From positions 744,001 to 808,000 of the forward strand of contig FSRV01000001.1 of NCBI GenBank assembly GCA_900142905.1: a DNA stretch of 64,000 nt, read 5' to 3'. Positions 26,714 through 34,145 of the stretch are shown one piece after another; the first letter of the stretch is position 1; every line of letters starts with the position of its first letter. The notes under the pieces were generated by a model, which saw only the letters and a list, made by a program, of their open reading frames with translations, ran no database searches and was not told where the DNA came from. This stretch comes from Burkholderia sp. GAS332. Its GTDB lineage: Bacteria > Pseudomonadota > Gammaproteobacteria > Burkholderiales > Burkholderiaceae. A program made the position numbers and the translations under genes.

Positions 26714-26745
26714 AGTACTATTAATAGTACTATTGGCCAAATAGT
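26714..26745. promoter_or_regulatory. Palindromic operator between dgoD and the GntR regulator
   Basis: AGTACTATT and AATAGTACT form a perfect 18-bp palindrome (26714-26731). It overlaps a second imperfect site, ACTATT-N5-AATAGT (26729-26745). It lies in the AT-rich divergent promoter, about 80 bp upstream of dgoD. Binding by the adjacent GntR protein is inferred. Confidence 0.7.
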
Positions 26746-26885
26746 GGCCGAGCATGAGCCACGCCGGAACGGCGCCGAAGCCATAGGTCGGCAGGTCGGG
26801 ATGCCGGATAATCGCGGTCGTTCCGGGCTCAGGTCCGATATCAATAGCGCCGCGAGGCGGCTGGGAGAAAGTTATTCAGCACGAT

Positions 26886-27551
26886 CTGCATGGGCGCGTC
26901 GCCCATCTGCTGGCGACCGCGATTTTGCGCGGCGACTACGCGCCCGACTCGATCCTGCCGCGCGAGGCAGAGCTGATGGACACCTTTGGCGTGAGCCGCA
27001 CGGTGTTGCGCGAGGCGCTGCGCACGCTGACGTCGAAAGGGCTGATCGAATCGCGTCCGCGGGTGGGCACACGCGTGCGGCCGAAGCACGCGTGGAATCT
27101 GCTCGATGTCGATGTGCTCGACTGGTACTCGCGCGTCGCCGAGCCGATGACGTTTGCGCTGAAGTTGCAGGAAATGCGCGAGATGATCGAGCCGTACGCG
27201 GCGGGTCTGGCGGCGGCCTCGCATACGGACGACACCTTCAATGCGCTGGCGGCGGCGCATGCGTCAATGGTGGGGGCGCGCAATGTCGATGAATGGGTAC
27301 GCGCCGATCTGCAGTTTCATTTAAGCGTGCTGACGGCATGCAGCAACGAATTGCTGATTCCGCTCGGCACGCTGATCGAGCGCACGCTGGAAGCGCAGCT
27401 GCGCCTGAATGCGAAACGCGCGGACGTATTCAACGCGTCGTTGGCCGAACATACGGCGGTGTTCGAGGCAATCCGGGACCGTGACGCGGCGGCGGCGCAA
27501 GCGGCGATGGCGGGTTTGCTGGGGGTGACGCGCGGGCGCATCGAAGGGTGA
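26886..27551 (+). CDS. dgoR: GntR/FadR-family regulator of the galactonate genes (DgoR-like), N-terminus uncertain
   Basis: A GntR winged helix followed by an FCD ligand domain (LQEMREMIEPYAAGLAA, His in RADLQFHLSVL, and the C-terminal LAEHTAVFEAIRDRD). By position it represses dgoD and the transporter. The homologous frame begins upstream of HDLHGRVAHLLATAILRG, but it has no ATG or GTG between the stop at 26784 and this region. TTG 26925 is the first usual start, yet it would delete HTH helix 1. CTG 26886 is shown here as the start of clear homology. ATG 26801 in another frame reads to RRLGE and would join this frame with one base removed near 26865-26870. So either a frameshift, a rare start codon, or a sequencing error. 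Confidence 0.75.
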   Translation: MHGRVAHLLATAILRGDYAPDSILPREAELMDTFGVSRTVLREALRTLTSKGLIESRPRVGTRVRPKHAWNLLDVDVLDWYSRVAEPMTFALKLQEMREMIEPYAAGLAAASHTDDTFNALAAAHASMVGARNVDEWVRADLQFHLSVLTACSNELLIPLGTLIERTLEAQLRLNAKRADVFNASLAEHTAVFEAIRDRDAAAAQAAMAGLLGVTRGRIEG

Positions 27552-27574
27552 GCGCCGCCGCGCCGGCGCTTTTA
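27551..27574 (+). terminator. Probable terminator after the GntR gene
   Basis: AGCGCCG and CGGCGCT (27551-27557, 27564-27570) followed by TTTTA. It overlaps the stop codon and sits between two convergent genes. Confidence 0.65.
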
Positions 27575-27579
27575 GCCAG

Positions 27580-28845
27580 TCAGCCTGCGGGAATCAAATT
27601 CAGCGCGGCATCGTTCGGCGCCTGCAGCACACACGACGTCCCGCCCGGCGTGTACATCATCACCACACAGCGGTTGCACGACGTGCAACCCGAGGGTTTC
27701 GCCGGCACCGCGCGCAGCCTCTCGACAAAGCCCGGATCGAACACCAGCGCGCGCGCCATCGCCACCGCGTCGAATCCTTCCTGCATGGCCAGTTCGATGT
27801 TCGCGAGCGAACGCACGCCGCCAAGATAAGCGAGCGGCATTCGAACCGCTTCACGCACCTTGCGGGAATGCTCCAGAAAGTACATCTCCTTGAAGCCGTC
27901 GAATTTGGGTTCGGTGAACTTCTGCAAGGACATGGCACATCGCACGATGGGATTCGATACATTGGCGCGTGCTTCAGCGGGCATCGGACTGCCGAACAAC
28001 TGCCACACCGATTCGACATTCATCCCGCCGCTCAGCACCAGCATATGCGCGCCTTCAGCTTCGAGCACGCGGGCAATCCTGGCGGCGTCTTCAGCAGTGC
28101 CGCCGCCTTTGACGCCTTCGGTCACGCCGATCTTGCAGAGCACCGCCATATCGCGGCCGACTTCGTCGAGCACGGCGCGCAACACCCGGGCTGGAAAGCG
28201 GGCGCGCTTTTCAGGCGAGCCGCCGTATACGTCACGACGATGGTTGTAGAGCGGCGACAGGAACTGGCTGAGGAGATAGCCGTGGCCCATATGGATTTCA
28301 ACGGCATCGAAGCCGGCTTCGCGGGCGGCACGCGCGGCTTGCACGAACTGGCGCACGGTCGTCTCCATGTCCGATTCGGTCATCGCCTGTTTGAAAAAGC
28401 GGCCGCTCATCAGGCCGACTTTGTTGAAGCCGCCCGACGCGCTGAGGGGGCGTCGTGTCGATAGCTCGGGCAGGAAGGTGAAGCAGCCGCCGTGCGTGAT
28501 CTGTGCGCAGGCGGCGGCACCCTGGCTGTGGACCGCATCGGTCAAGGCGCGAAACGGTGCGAGCGTGGTCGCGTCGAGCTGGGCCTGATCGACGAAGGTG
28601 CGGCCATCGGCGCTGACCGCGCAGTAAGCGATGGTCGTCATCGCTGCGCCGCCCGCCGCGATGCTTTCGTGCAGCTTCACGAGCAATTGCGAAGGCATGC
28701 CGCCTGGCGTCATGCCTTCGTTGGTCGCCGATTTGATCAGGCGGTTGCGCAGCGTGAGCGGGCCAATGCGCAGGGGGCTGAAAGGACCCGGCGTGCTGAC
28801 AGGGCTGAGCGGACTCGGGATGGCGTTCATGGAGATGGGGCTCAA
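27580..28845 (-). CDS. NADH:flavin oxidoreductase (old yellow enzyme superfamily) with a 4Cys FeS motif
   Basis: A 421-residue TIM-barrel flavoenzyme. The FMN-barrel signatures are PLTLRNRLIKSATNEGM, AQITHGGC and EIHMGHGYLLSQFLSPLYN. The C-terminus carries Cys387, Cys390, Cys393 and Cys405 (CTSCNRCV...C), the CxxCxxC-x11-C [4Fe-4S] motif of 2,4-dienoyl-CoA reductase and trimethylamine dehydrogenase. The FAD/NADPH domain of those larger enzymes is absent. It is 84 bp downstream of a DHA2 exporter on the same strand, and both may be under the divergent MarR gene. Likely an ene-reductase type enzyme; substrate unknown. Confidence 0.9.
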   Translation of the reverse strand: MSPISMNAIPSPLSPVSTPGPFSPLRIGPLTLRNRLIKSATNEGMTPGGMPSQLLVKLHESIAAGGAAMTTIAYCAVSADGRTFVDQAQLDATTLAPFRALTDAVHSQGAAACAQITHGGCFTFLPELSTRRPLSASGGFNKVGLMSGRFFKQAMTESDMETTVRQFVQAARAAREAGFDAVEIHMGHGYLLSQFLSPLYNHRRDVYGGSPEKRARFPARVLRAVLDEVGRDMAVLCKIGVTEGVKGGGTAEDAARIARVLEAEGAHMLVLSGGMNVESVWQLFGSPMPAEARANVSNPIVRCAMSLQKFTEPKFDGFKEMYFLEHSRKVREAVRMPLAYLGGVRSLANIELAMQEGFDAVAMARALVFDPGFVERLRAVPAKPSGCTSCNRCVVMMYTPGGTSCVLQAPNDAALNLIPAG

Positions 28846-28929
28846 GGCGCGGCGACGGCTTCATTCTGAAGTCGCGGCCAGCATGCACATCGTCCGTACA
28901 GACTAAAGCGGATTGCGTTGCCGCTGTGC

Positions 28930-30468
28930 TCAATCCATCGCGGCGTGCGCCACCGATGCATCCGGCGCCTGGCGCGACGGGCGGATCAACAGCAGCAGCG
29001 GAATCACCAACAGCGTCGCCACGAACATCAGCTTGAAGTCGTTCAGATAGGCGATCATCGACGCCTGCTGGGTAATCGACACGTTCAGCGCCGCCAGGTC
29101 GTAGTTCGAGCCGCCATTGAGCATCGGCTGAATCGCCGGATTGAACGCCGTGATATTCGCGGCGAGGTCCGCGTGCGACACCTGGGTGTTGCGCGTCATC
29201 AGCGTCTGCACGATCGAAATGCCGATACTGCTGCCGATATTGCGCATCAGGCTGTACGTTGCAGTGCCATCCGCGCGCAGTTCGGGCGTGAGCGTGGAGA
29301 AGGTCAGTGCGCTCAGCGGCACGAACACGAGGCCCAGGCCGAAGCCCTGGATCACACCCGGCCAGACAATGTCCGACGCCGACAGCACGATCGTGTAATG
29401 CATCATCTGCCACAGCGCGAACGCGGAGATCAGGAATCCGGCGAGCAGCAACAAGCGCGCATCGATCCGTTTCAACAGCCGCCCGGCAATCAGCATCGCG
29501 ACCATGGTCCCCGCGCCACTCGGCGCCGTGACGAGACCGGTGGTCGCGACCGGATAGTTCATCAGGTTCTGCAGCATCGGCGGCAGCAACGCGCGCGTTG
29601 CATACATCACCGCGCCGATCACGAAGATGAAGAACGTGCCGGTGGCGAAGTTCGGATCCTTCAGTAACTCATATTTGAAGAACGATTTCTTGCCGACCGT
29701 CGCCGTATGCACGAGGAAGAACGCGAAGCTGATCGCCGCGATCAGCGCCTCGATGACGATCTCATGCGAGCCGAACCAGTCGAGTTGCTCGCCGCGGTCG
29801 AGCATCGCCTGCAGCCCGCCAATGGCAAGACCGAGAGTGGCAAAGCCGAACGCGTCGAACTTCGCGTCGTGCTTTGGTTTACGCGCAGGCAGGAAGGTCG
29901 CCACGCCGAACAGCGCGAACGCACCAATCGGAACGTTGATGAAAAACACCCAGCGCCAGTTGTAGCTATCGGTGAGCCAGCCGCCGAGCGTCGGCCCGAG
30001 AATCGGTCCGACCATCACCCCCATGCCCCATACCGCCATCGCCTGGCCCTGCTTTTCGCGCGGGTTGATGTCGAGCAGGATGGATTGCGACAGCGGCACC
30101 AGCGAGGCGCCGAAAACTCCCTGCAGCAAGCGCGACGCGACGATTTGCGTCAGCGTTTCCGACAATCCGCACAGCGCCGAGGCCAGCGTGAAGCCGCCGA
30201 TCGCGAAGATCAGGAGCCGCTTGACGCTGAGCCGGTCGGACAGCCAGCCGGTCAGTGGCGTGGCGATCGCGGCCGCGACGATATACGAGGTCAGCACCCA
30301 CGTGATCTCATCCTGCGACGCCGACAACGTGCCCTGCATGTGCGGCAGCGCGACGTTGGCGATGGTGCTATCGAGCGTCTGGATCAGCGTCGCGAGCATG
30401 ATCGAGACGGTGATCATCGGCCGATTGAGCGGGGCGGCGGTGCTCGTCGGCGGGGAGTCGGAGGACAT
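28930..30468 (-). CDS. MFS drug exporter, DHA2 (EmrB/QacA) family
   Basis: A 512-residue, 14-helix proton antiporter. EmrB-type hallmarks include LDSTIANVALPHMQGTL in TM1, GWLSDRLSVKRLL in loop 2-3 and GPTLGGWLTDSYNWRWVFF in TM5 (motif C). EmrB proteins usually pair with an EmrA membrane-fusion protein; none is encoded next to it. It is divergent from a MarR gene with an operator in between, so drug- or phenol-inducible expression is likely (inference). Confidence 0.93.
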   Translation of the reverse strand: MSSDSPPTSTAAPLNRPMITVSIMLATLIQTLDSTIANVALPHMQGTLSASQDEITWVLTSYIVAAAIATPLTGWLSDRLSVKRLLIFAIGGFTLASALCGLSETLTQIVASRLLQGVFGASLVPLSQSILLDINPREKQGQAMAVWGMGVMVGPILGPTLGGWLTDSYNWRWVFFINVPIGAFALFGVATFLPARKPKHDAKFDAFGFATLGLAIGGLQAMLDRGEQLDWFGSHEIVIEALIAAISFAFFLVHTATVGKKSFFKYELLKDPNFATGTFFIFVIGAVMYATRALLPPMLQNLMNYPVATTGLVTAPSGAGTMVAMLIAGRLLKRIDARLLLLAGFLISAFALWQMMHYTIVLSASDIVWPGVIQGFGLGLVFVPLSALTFSTLTPELRADGTATYSLMRNIGSSIGISIVQTLMTRNTQVSHADLAANITAFNPAIQPMLNGGSNYDLAALNVSITQQASMIAYLNDFKLMFVATLLVIPLLLLIRPSRQAPDASVAHAAMD

Positions 30469-30484
30469 GGCGGGGAGGGATTGT

Positions 30485-30512
30485 CGATATAGTAAGCATG
30501 CTTAGTATATCG
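30485..30512. promoter_or_regulatory. MarR-type palindromic operator
   Basis: CGATATA-G-TAAGCATGCTTA-G-TATATCG spans 30485-30512. It is a 28-bp palindrome broken by one mismatched pair, with the perfect core TAAGCATGCTTA (30493-30504). It lies in the divergent promoter region, 16 bp from the DHA2 start. Assigned to the MarR protein by position and symmetry. Confidence 0.8.
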
Positions 30513-30625
30513 GCCGCAGGCGCGTGCGCCCATCAGGAATTATGCGGAGCCTGAATTGCGTCCGTTACGCCTGTTTTGCAGCCGTTCCGACGATGACAAA
30601 AGCAAGCCTTTCGTATAATCCGCCC

Positions 30626-31069
30626 ATGACCATCCAACTCGAAGAACGCTTCGGCTTTCTGATTTCCGACGTCGGCCGCCTGACAGGCAAGCGTTTCGAC
30701 GATCTCGCGAAGTCATCAGTCGATCTGACGCGCGCGCAGTGCCGCGTGCTGGCCAACCTCGCCCATTACGGCGACGTCAATCAGGCGCGGCTTGCGGACC
30801 TGCTCGAAGTCGCGCCGATTTCGGCGGGACGTCTGCTGGACCGCATGGAAGAGGGCGGCTGGATCGAGCGCACGGCCAATCCGCAGGATCGCCGCGAGCG
30901 CCAGGTGCGCATGACGCCGAAGGCCGAGCGCACGCTCGGCAAGGCCCGCAAAGTGGGCGATGAAGTCGCGCTCGAAGCGCTGAACGGTTTCACCGACGAA
31001 GAAGCGAAGCAACTCATCGCGCTGCTGCAACGGGTGCGCGGTAATCTCAGCCGCCTCGTGGATCGCTGA
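30626..31069 (+). CDS. MarR-family transcriptional regulator
   Basis: A 147-residue winged-helix repressor from ATG 30626 (MTIQLEERFGFLISDVG). The frame stays open to 30524. The recognition region is LADLLEVAPISAGRLLDRMEE, followed by the wing GWIERTANPQDRRERQVRMT, the DxR signature of MarR. It is divergent from the DHA2 exporter with the palindromic operator between them. Phenolic or electrophilic ligands are typical for the family; the ligand here is unknown. Confidence 0.9.
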   Translation: MTIQLEERFGFLISDVGRLTGKRFDDLAKSSVDLTRAQCRVLANLAHYGDVNQARLADLLEVAPISAGRLLDRMEEGGWIERTANPQDRRERQVRMTPKAERTLGKARKVGDEVALEALNGFTDEEAKQLIALLQRVRGNLSRLVDR

Positions 31070-31308
31070 ATCCGCCGACATCGCCCTGATGTCGGTATTT
31101 ACCCGTGGCTGCGGCATTGGACCACGCTGAAGTCCCTCCCTGACCTGCCAACATTAGTAGGCAGGGTGTCAGGCGATCCTTGACTCCCTGGCGTTCCTGC
31201 CGGGCAGGTGCAACTTCCGCTCAGCCGGGGCGCTCAGTCACCCGAGGCTATTGCACGCGGTGCAGACGGCCTGCAAGCCGACCGACCTGGTCGGGGGGAG
31301 AGGCAAGC

Positions 31309-33018
31309 ATGAAAATCATCTCGGCAAAAACGATCTCGCTCACTTTCGTCGCAGCCTTGGCCGGCTGCGGTGGCGCGGAAGATGACCCGACACCGGAGCA
31401 GAAACTCGCTTTGGCTTTGAAACCGTACTTCGAGCAACAAGTGGCCTGGCACCCGTGCGACAAGGCCCGTGTGCCTTCGATTTCCGAGAACGAGGCCGCC
31501 TCTGCGCGCTTTCGTTGTGCGGATCTTCGCGCCCCGATGGACTGGGGTAATCCTGCAAAAGGCGACATAACGGTTGCTGTGACGCGGCTTGCCGTGAAGG
31601 ACCCGGCGAGGCGCAAGGGCTCGCTGCTATTCAATCCGGGCGGCCCAGGCGGAGACGGCATTCTGGCAAACGTTCAGTTTTACTATCAATTGACTATGTA
31701 CCCGACGCCGTCCCGACAACAACTGCTCAGCGAGTACGATCTGATCGGTTTTTCAATACGGGGAATGGGCTCTAGCACGCAATTGACCTGCGCTTCCGAC
31801 GAGCGCCTGAGCACCGTTTGGTGGGGTAGCGATACGAGTGTGCCAACCGTTGATGCCTTGCTGCGCAATGCCGAACTCAAATCGAAGGCGTGCGAGAAGA
31901 ACCCGCTTACCCCCTTTATCAATACCGGGCAGATTGCCCGGGACATGGAGCTGATTCGGGTCGTCTCGGGCGACGCAAAACTCAATTACATTGGCGTCTC
32001 GTACGGCACATGGCTCGGTGCCTGGTATGCGGGTCTGTTTCCCGAGCGCACCGGACGCATGGTGCTGGGCGCCAACGTGGATTTTTCCGCGCGTACCTTC
32101 GTCGAGGCGGGCACCTTGGCGCTGCCGCCGGCGATGCAGCGGATTGTTGACGAGATTATCGGGCCTTACGCGGCACGCCACGATGTGTATTTCAATCTGG
32201 GCACTGACCCGGCGGCGACACGGCGATTGTTCGAGGCGTTGCCACCCGCATTGCAGGCAGCGACCTCATTCGCACTAGACGAGTCGCACGTATTGATGAT
32301 ATCCGGCCGCATCGATGAGGGGGCGTCTGTGTTCGTGGCGGCGAAAGGTGTTCAGCAGATACTCGAGCAGAGCCCTGGTGGCACGCAGGAGCAGATCCAG
32401 GCGCTCGCAAGACAGCACGTTTTCTCGCATCATCCACTTGCCAATCAGAGGGCGCTCAGGCTCGCCACGGAGACTTTAATTCCGGGGTACTTTAAAGCGA
32501 AACAGCCGTCTCCTTTCGCGGACGACGCGTTGCGCATGACCACCGAGCATGCCGTCGATCTGGCGGTCATCTGCAACGACACGCCTGCGCTCAGCACGGA
32601 CAGGCAGTTCTGGATCGACAAACACAGGGAGTATGCACAGCGCTACCCCTTGGGCAGTGGTGTGCTAGGGGGGAGCGTCCTCAATTTTAGCTGTCTGTTC
32701 TGGCAGGCGCCGCAACCAGCGGTGATCAAGCCGACCATCGAACAGGTGGCGCGTGCGCCGGCGATTGTGATGATCCAGAATCAATTCGACGGCGTGACTG
32801 CTGCAGAGGGCGCGCTGCAGATGTTCGACAGGCTGCCGAACGCGAGCTTGCTCTACCTTAAAGACGAGTACTCGCACGCCGGTTATCCGTCCGGTAACCC
32901 TTGCGTGGACGAGCCGGTCACGCAGTACTTGCTGAACGGCATACCGCCGCCCCGACGAGTGGACTGCGAAGATAACAGGAAGTTGTGGCTCGACGCCGGG
33001 AACGAGATGAAGCGTTAA
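31309..33018 (+). CDS. Alpha/beta-hydrolase lipoprotein, tripeptidyl aminopeptidase-like (S33)
   Basis: 569 residues from ATG 31309 (GGGAGAGG upstream). Signal peptide with lipobox, LTFVAALAGC (lipid Cys at about residue 19). The oxyanion block is LLFNPGGPGGDG, the nucleophile Ser231 in YIGVSYGTW, the acid near QNQFDGVT, and the His in YSHAGYPSGNPC. This matches the secreted aminopeptidases of the TAP/SlpD group, which release short N-terminal peptides. Its third-position GC looks lower than that of neighbours (for example 31660-31800). It stands alone between the MarR gene and a LysR gene. Confidence 0.88.
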   Translation: MKIISAKTISLTFVAALAGCGGAEDDPTPEQKLALALKPYFEQQVAWHPCDKARVPSISENEAASARFRCADLRAPMDWGNPAKGDITVAVTRLAVKDPARRKGSLLFNPGGPGGDGILANVQFYYQLTMYPTPSRQQLLSEYDLIGFSIRGMGSSTQLTCASDERLSTVWWGSDTSVPTVDALLRNAELKSKACEKNPLTPFINTGQIARDMELIRVVSGDAKLNYIGVSYGTWLGAWYAGLFPERTGRMVLGANVDFSARTFVEAGTLALPPAMQRIVDEIIGPYAARHDVYFNLGTDPAATRRLFEALPPALQAATSFALDESHVLMISGRIDEGASVFVAAKGVQQILEQSPGGTQEQIQALARQHVFSHHPLANQRALRLATETLIPGYFKAKQPSPFADDALRMTTEHAVDLAVICNDTPALSTDRQFWIDKHREYAQRYPLGSGVLGGSVLNFSCLFWQAPQPAVIKPTIEQVARAPAIVMIQNQFDGVTAAEGALQMFDRLPNASLLYLKDEYSHAGYPSGNPCVDEPVTQYLLNGIPPPRRVDCEDNRKLWLDAGNEMKR

Positions 33019-33148
33019 CGGTTGCCGCGGACCCGGACTGGCGCGGCACGAGCCAGCCAGTCCCCGCCCACCTTGCAAAATCAGAAGTGATTCGTAACGA
33101 AATTGTCACGTCACGGTAATAAATTGGAAGTTTTGCCTTTGGCCTTCC

Positions 33149-34012
33149 ATGCTCGCACCGCTTCTGGTCGCCTTTTATGAAACCGTCCGGCAGGGCAGTG
33201 TCACCGCCGCTGCGAAGCGTCTCGAAGTCAGTCAGCCGACCATCACGTCGCGCATCCAGCAACTGGAAAAGCAGTACGGTGTCGAGTTGTTCCACCGGCG
33301 CGGCAGCCGTTTCGACCTGACCGACGCCGGCGCTGCGTTGATGCCGCTGATCGACCGCATGCAGCAAACCGAAAGCGACATCGACTTCACGTTGCGCAAC
33401 GAACGCGAACTGGCCGCCGGCAATCTGCGGGTCGGCGCGACCGGGCCTTATTACATTCTGCCGGCCATCGCGGCGTTTCATCGGCAGTATCCGGCCGTCA
33501 AGATCTGTGTCGAGATTGGCAATTCGCAGCAGATCCTCGATGCGCTGCTCGACTTCCGCGTCGATCTGGCTGTGTCGTCGCAACGGGTCGACGATCCACG
33601 TCTAGCACGCCGTACGATCGCCGACGATCCGCTCGTTGTCGTCGCGCATTGCAGGCATCCGCTGGCCGCGCAGAAAGTGGTCAGACTCGCCGACGTCGCC
33701 GCGCATACGCTGCTGCTGCGCGAGCCTGGCTCGCGTACCCGCGAGGCCACCGAAACCGCGCTCAAGCGCATTGGCATTACACCGAGAATGCTGATCGAAA
33801 TCGGCAGCCGTGAGGCGATCTACGAAGCGATTCGCCACAACATGGGCTGCACGCTGATGCCGCACGGCGAGGCGCCGGCGCATCCCGATCTGCGGCAACT
33901 GCCTTTGGACGCCGACGCGCCGATTCTCCAGGAGTATCTGTATCACCTCGAGGCGCGTGCGGGCTCACGTCTCATCACCGCCTTTATGGCCAACATCGAC
34001 GCGCCCGCCTAA
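33149..34012 (+). CDS. LysR-family transcriptional regulator
   Basis: A 287-residue regulator. The HTH is at about residues 1-60 (AFYETVRQGSVTAAAKRLEV, SQPTITSRIQQLEKQ), then a periplasmic-binding-type effector domain (GNLRVGATGPYYILPAIAAF). It is upstream of the phosphodiesterase-LamG gene on the same strand, 133 bp apart, rather than divergent as most LysR genes are. A promoter-like AT-rich stretch, with GTAACGAAATTGTCACGTCA, precedes it. The controlled genes are unknown. Confidence 0.88.
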   Translation: MLAPLLVAFYETVRQGSVTAAAKRLEVSQPTITSRIQQLEKQYGVELFHRRGSRFDLTDAGAALMPLIDRMQQTESDIDFTLRNERELAAGNLRVGATGPYYILPAIAAFHRQYPAVKICVEIGNSQQILDALLDFRVDLAVSSQRVDDPRLARRTIADDPLVVVAHCRHPLAAQKVVRLADVAAHTLLLREPGSRTREATETALKRIGITPRMLIEIGSREAIYEAIRHNMGCTLMPHGEAPAHPDLRQLPLDADAPILQEYLYHLEARAGSRLITAFMANIDAPA

Positions 34013-34145
34013 CGGCCTCTAAAAAATGCTGATGCTGGTATCGGCCAGCTTGCGCAGAACGACATAGCCACGTCGCCCGCGTTCCCTATCGTTGCAGCGA
34101 CTCGCCGGATGGTCCGGCGCATATCGGCATCGAGAGGGGACGAAG

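Noticed and set aside
31144..31165. Hairpin CCTGCC/GGCAGG after the MarR gene as a terminator
   Set aside because: Loop of 10 nt and no T-run; could be chance in GC-rich DNA.
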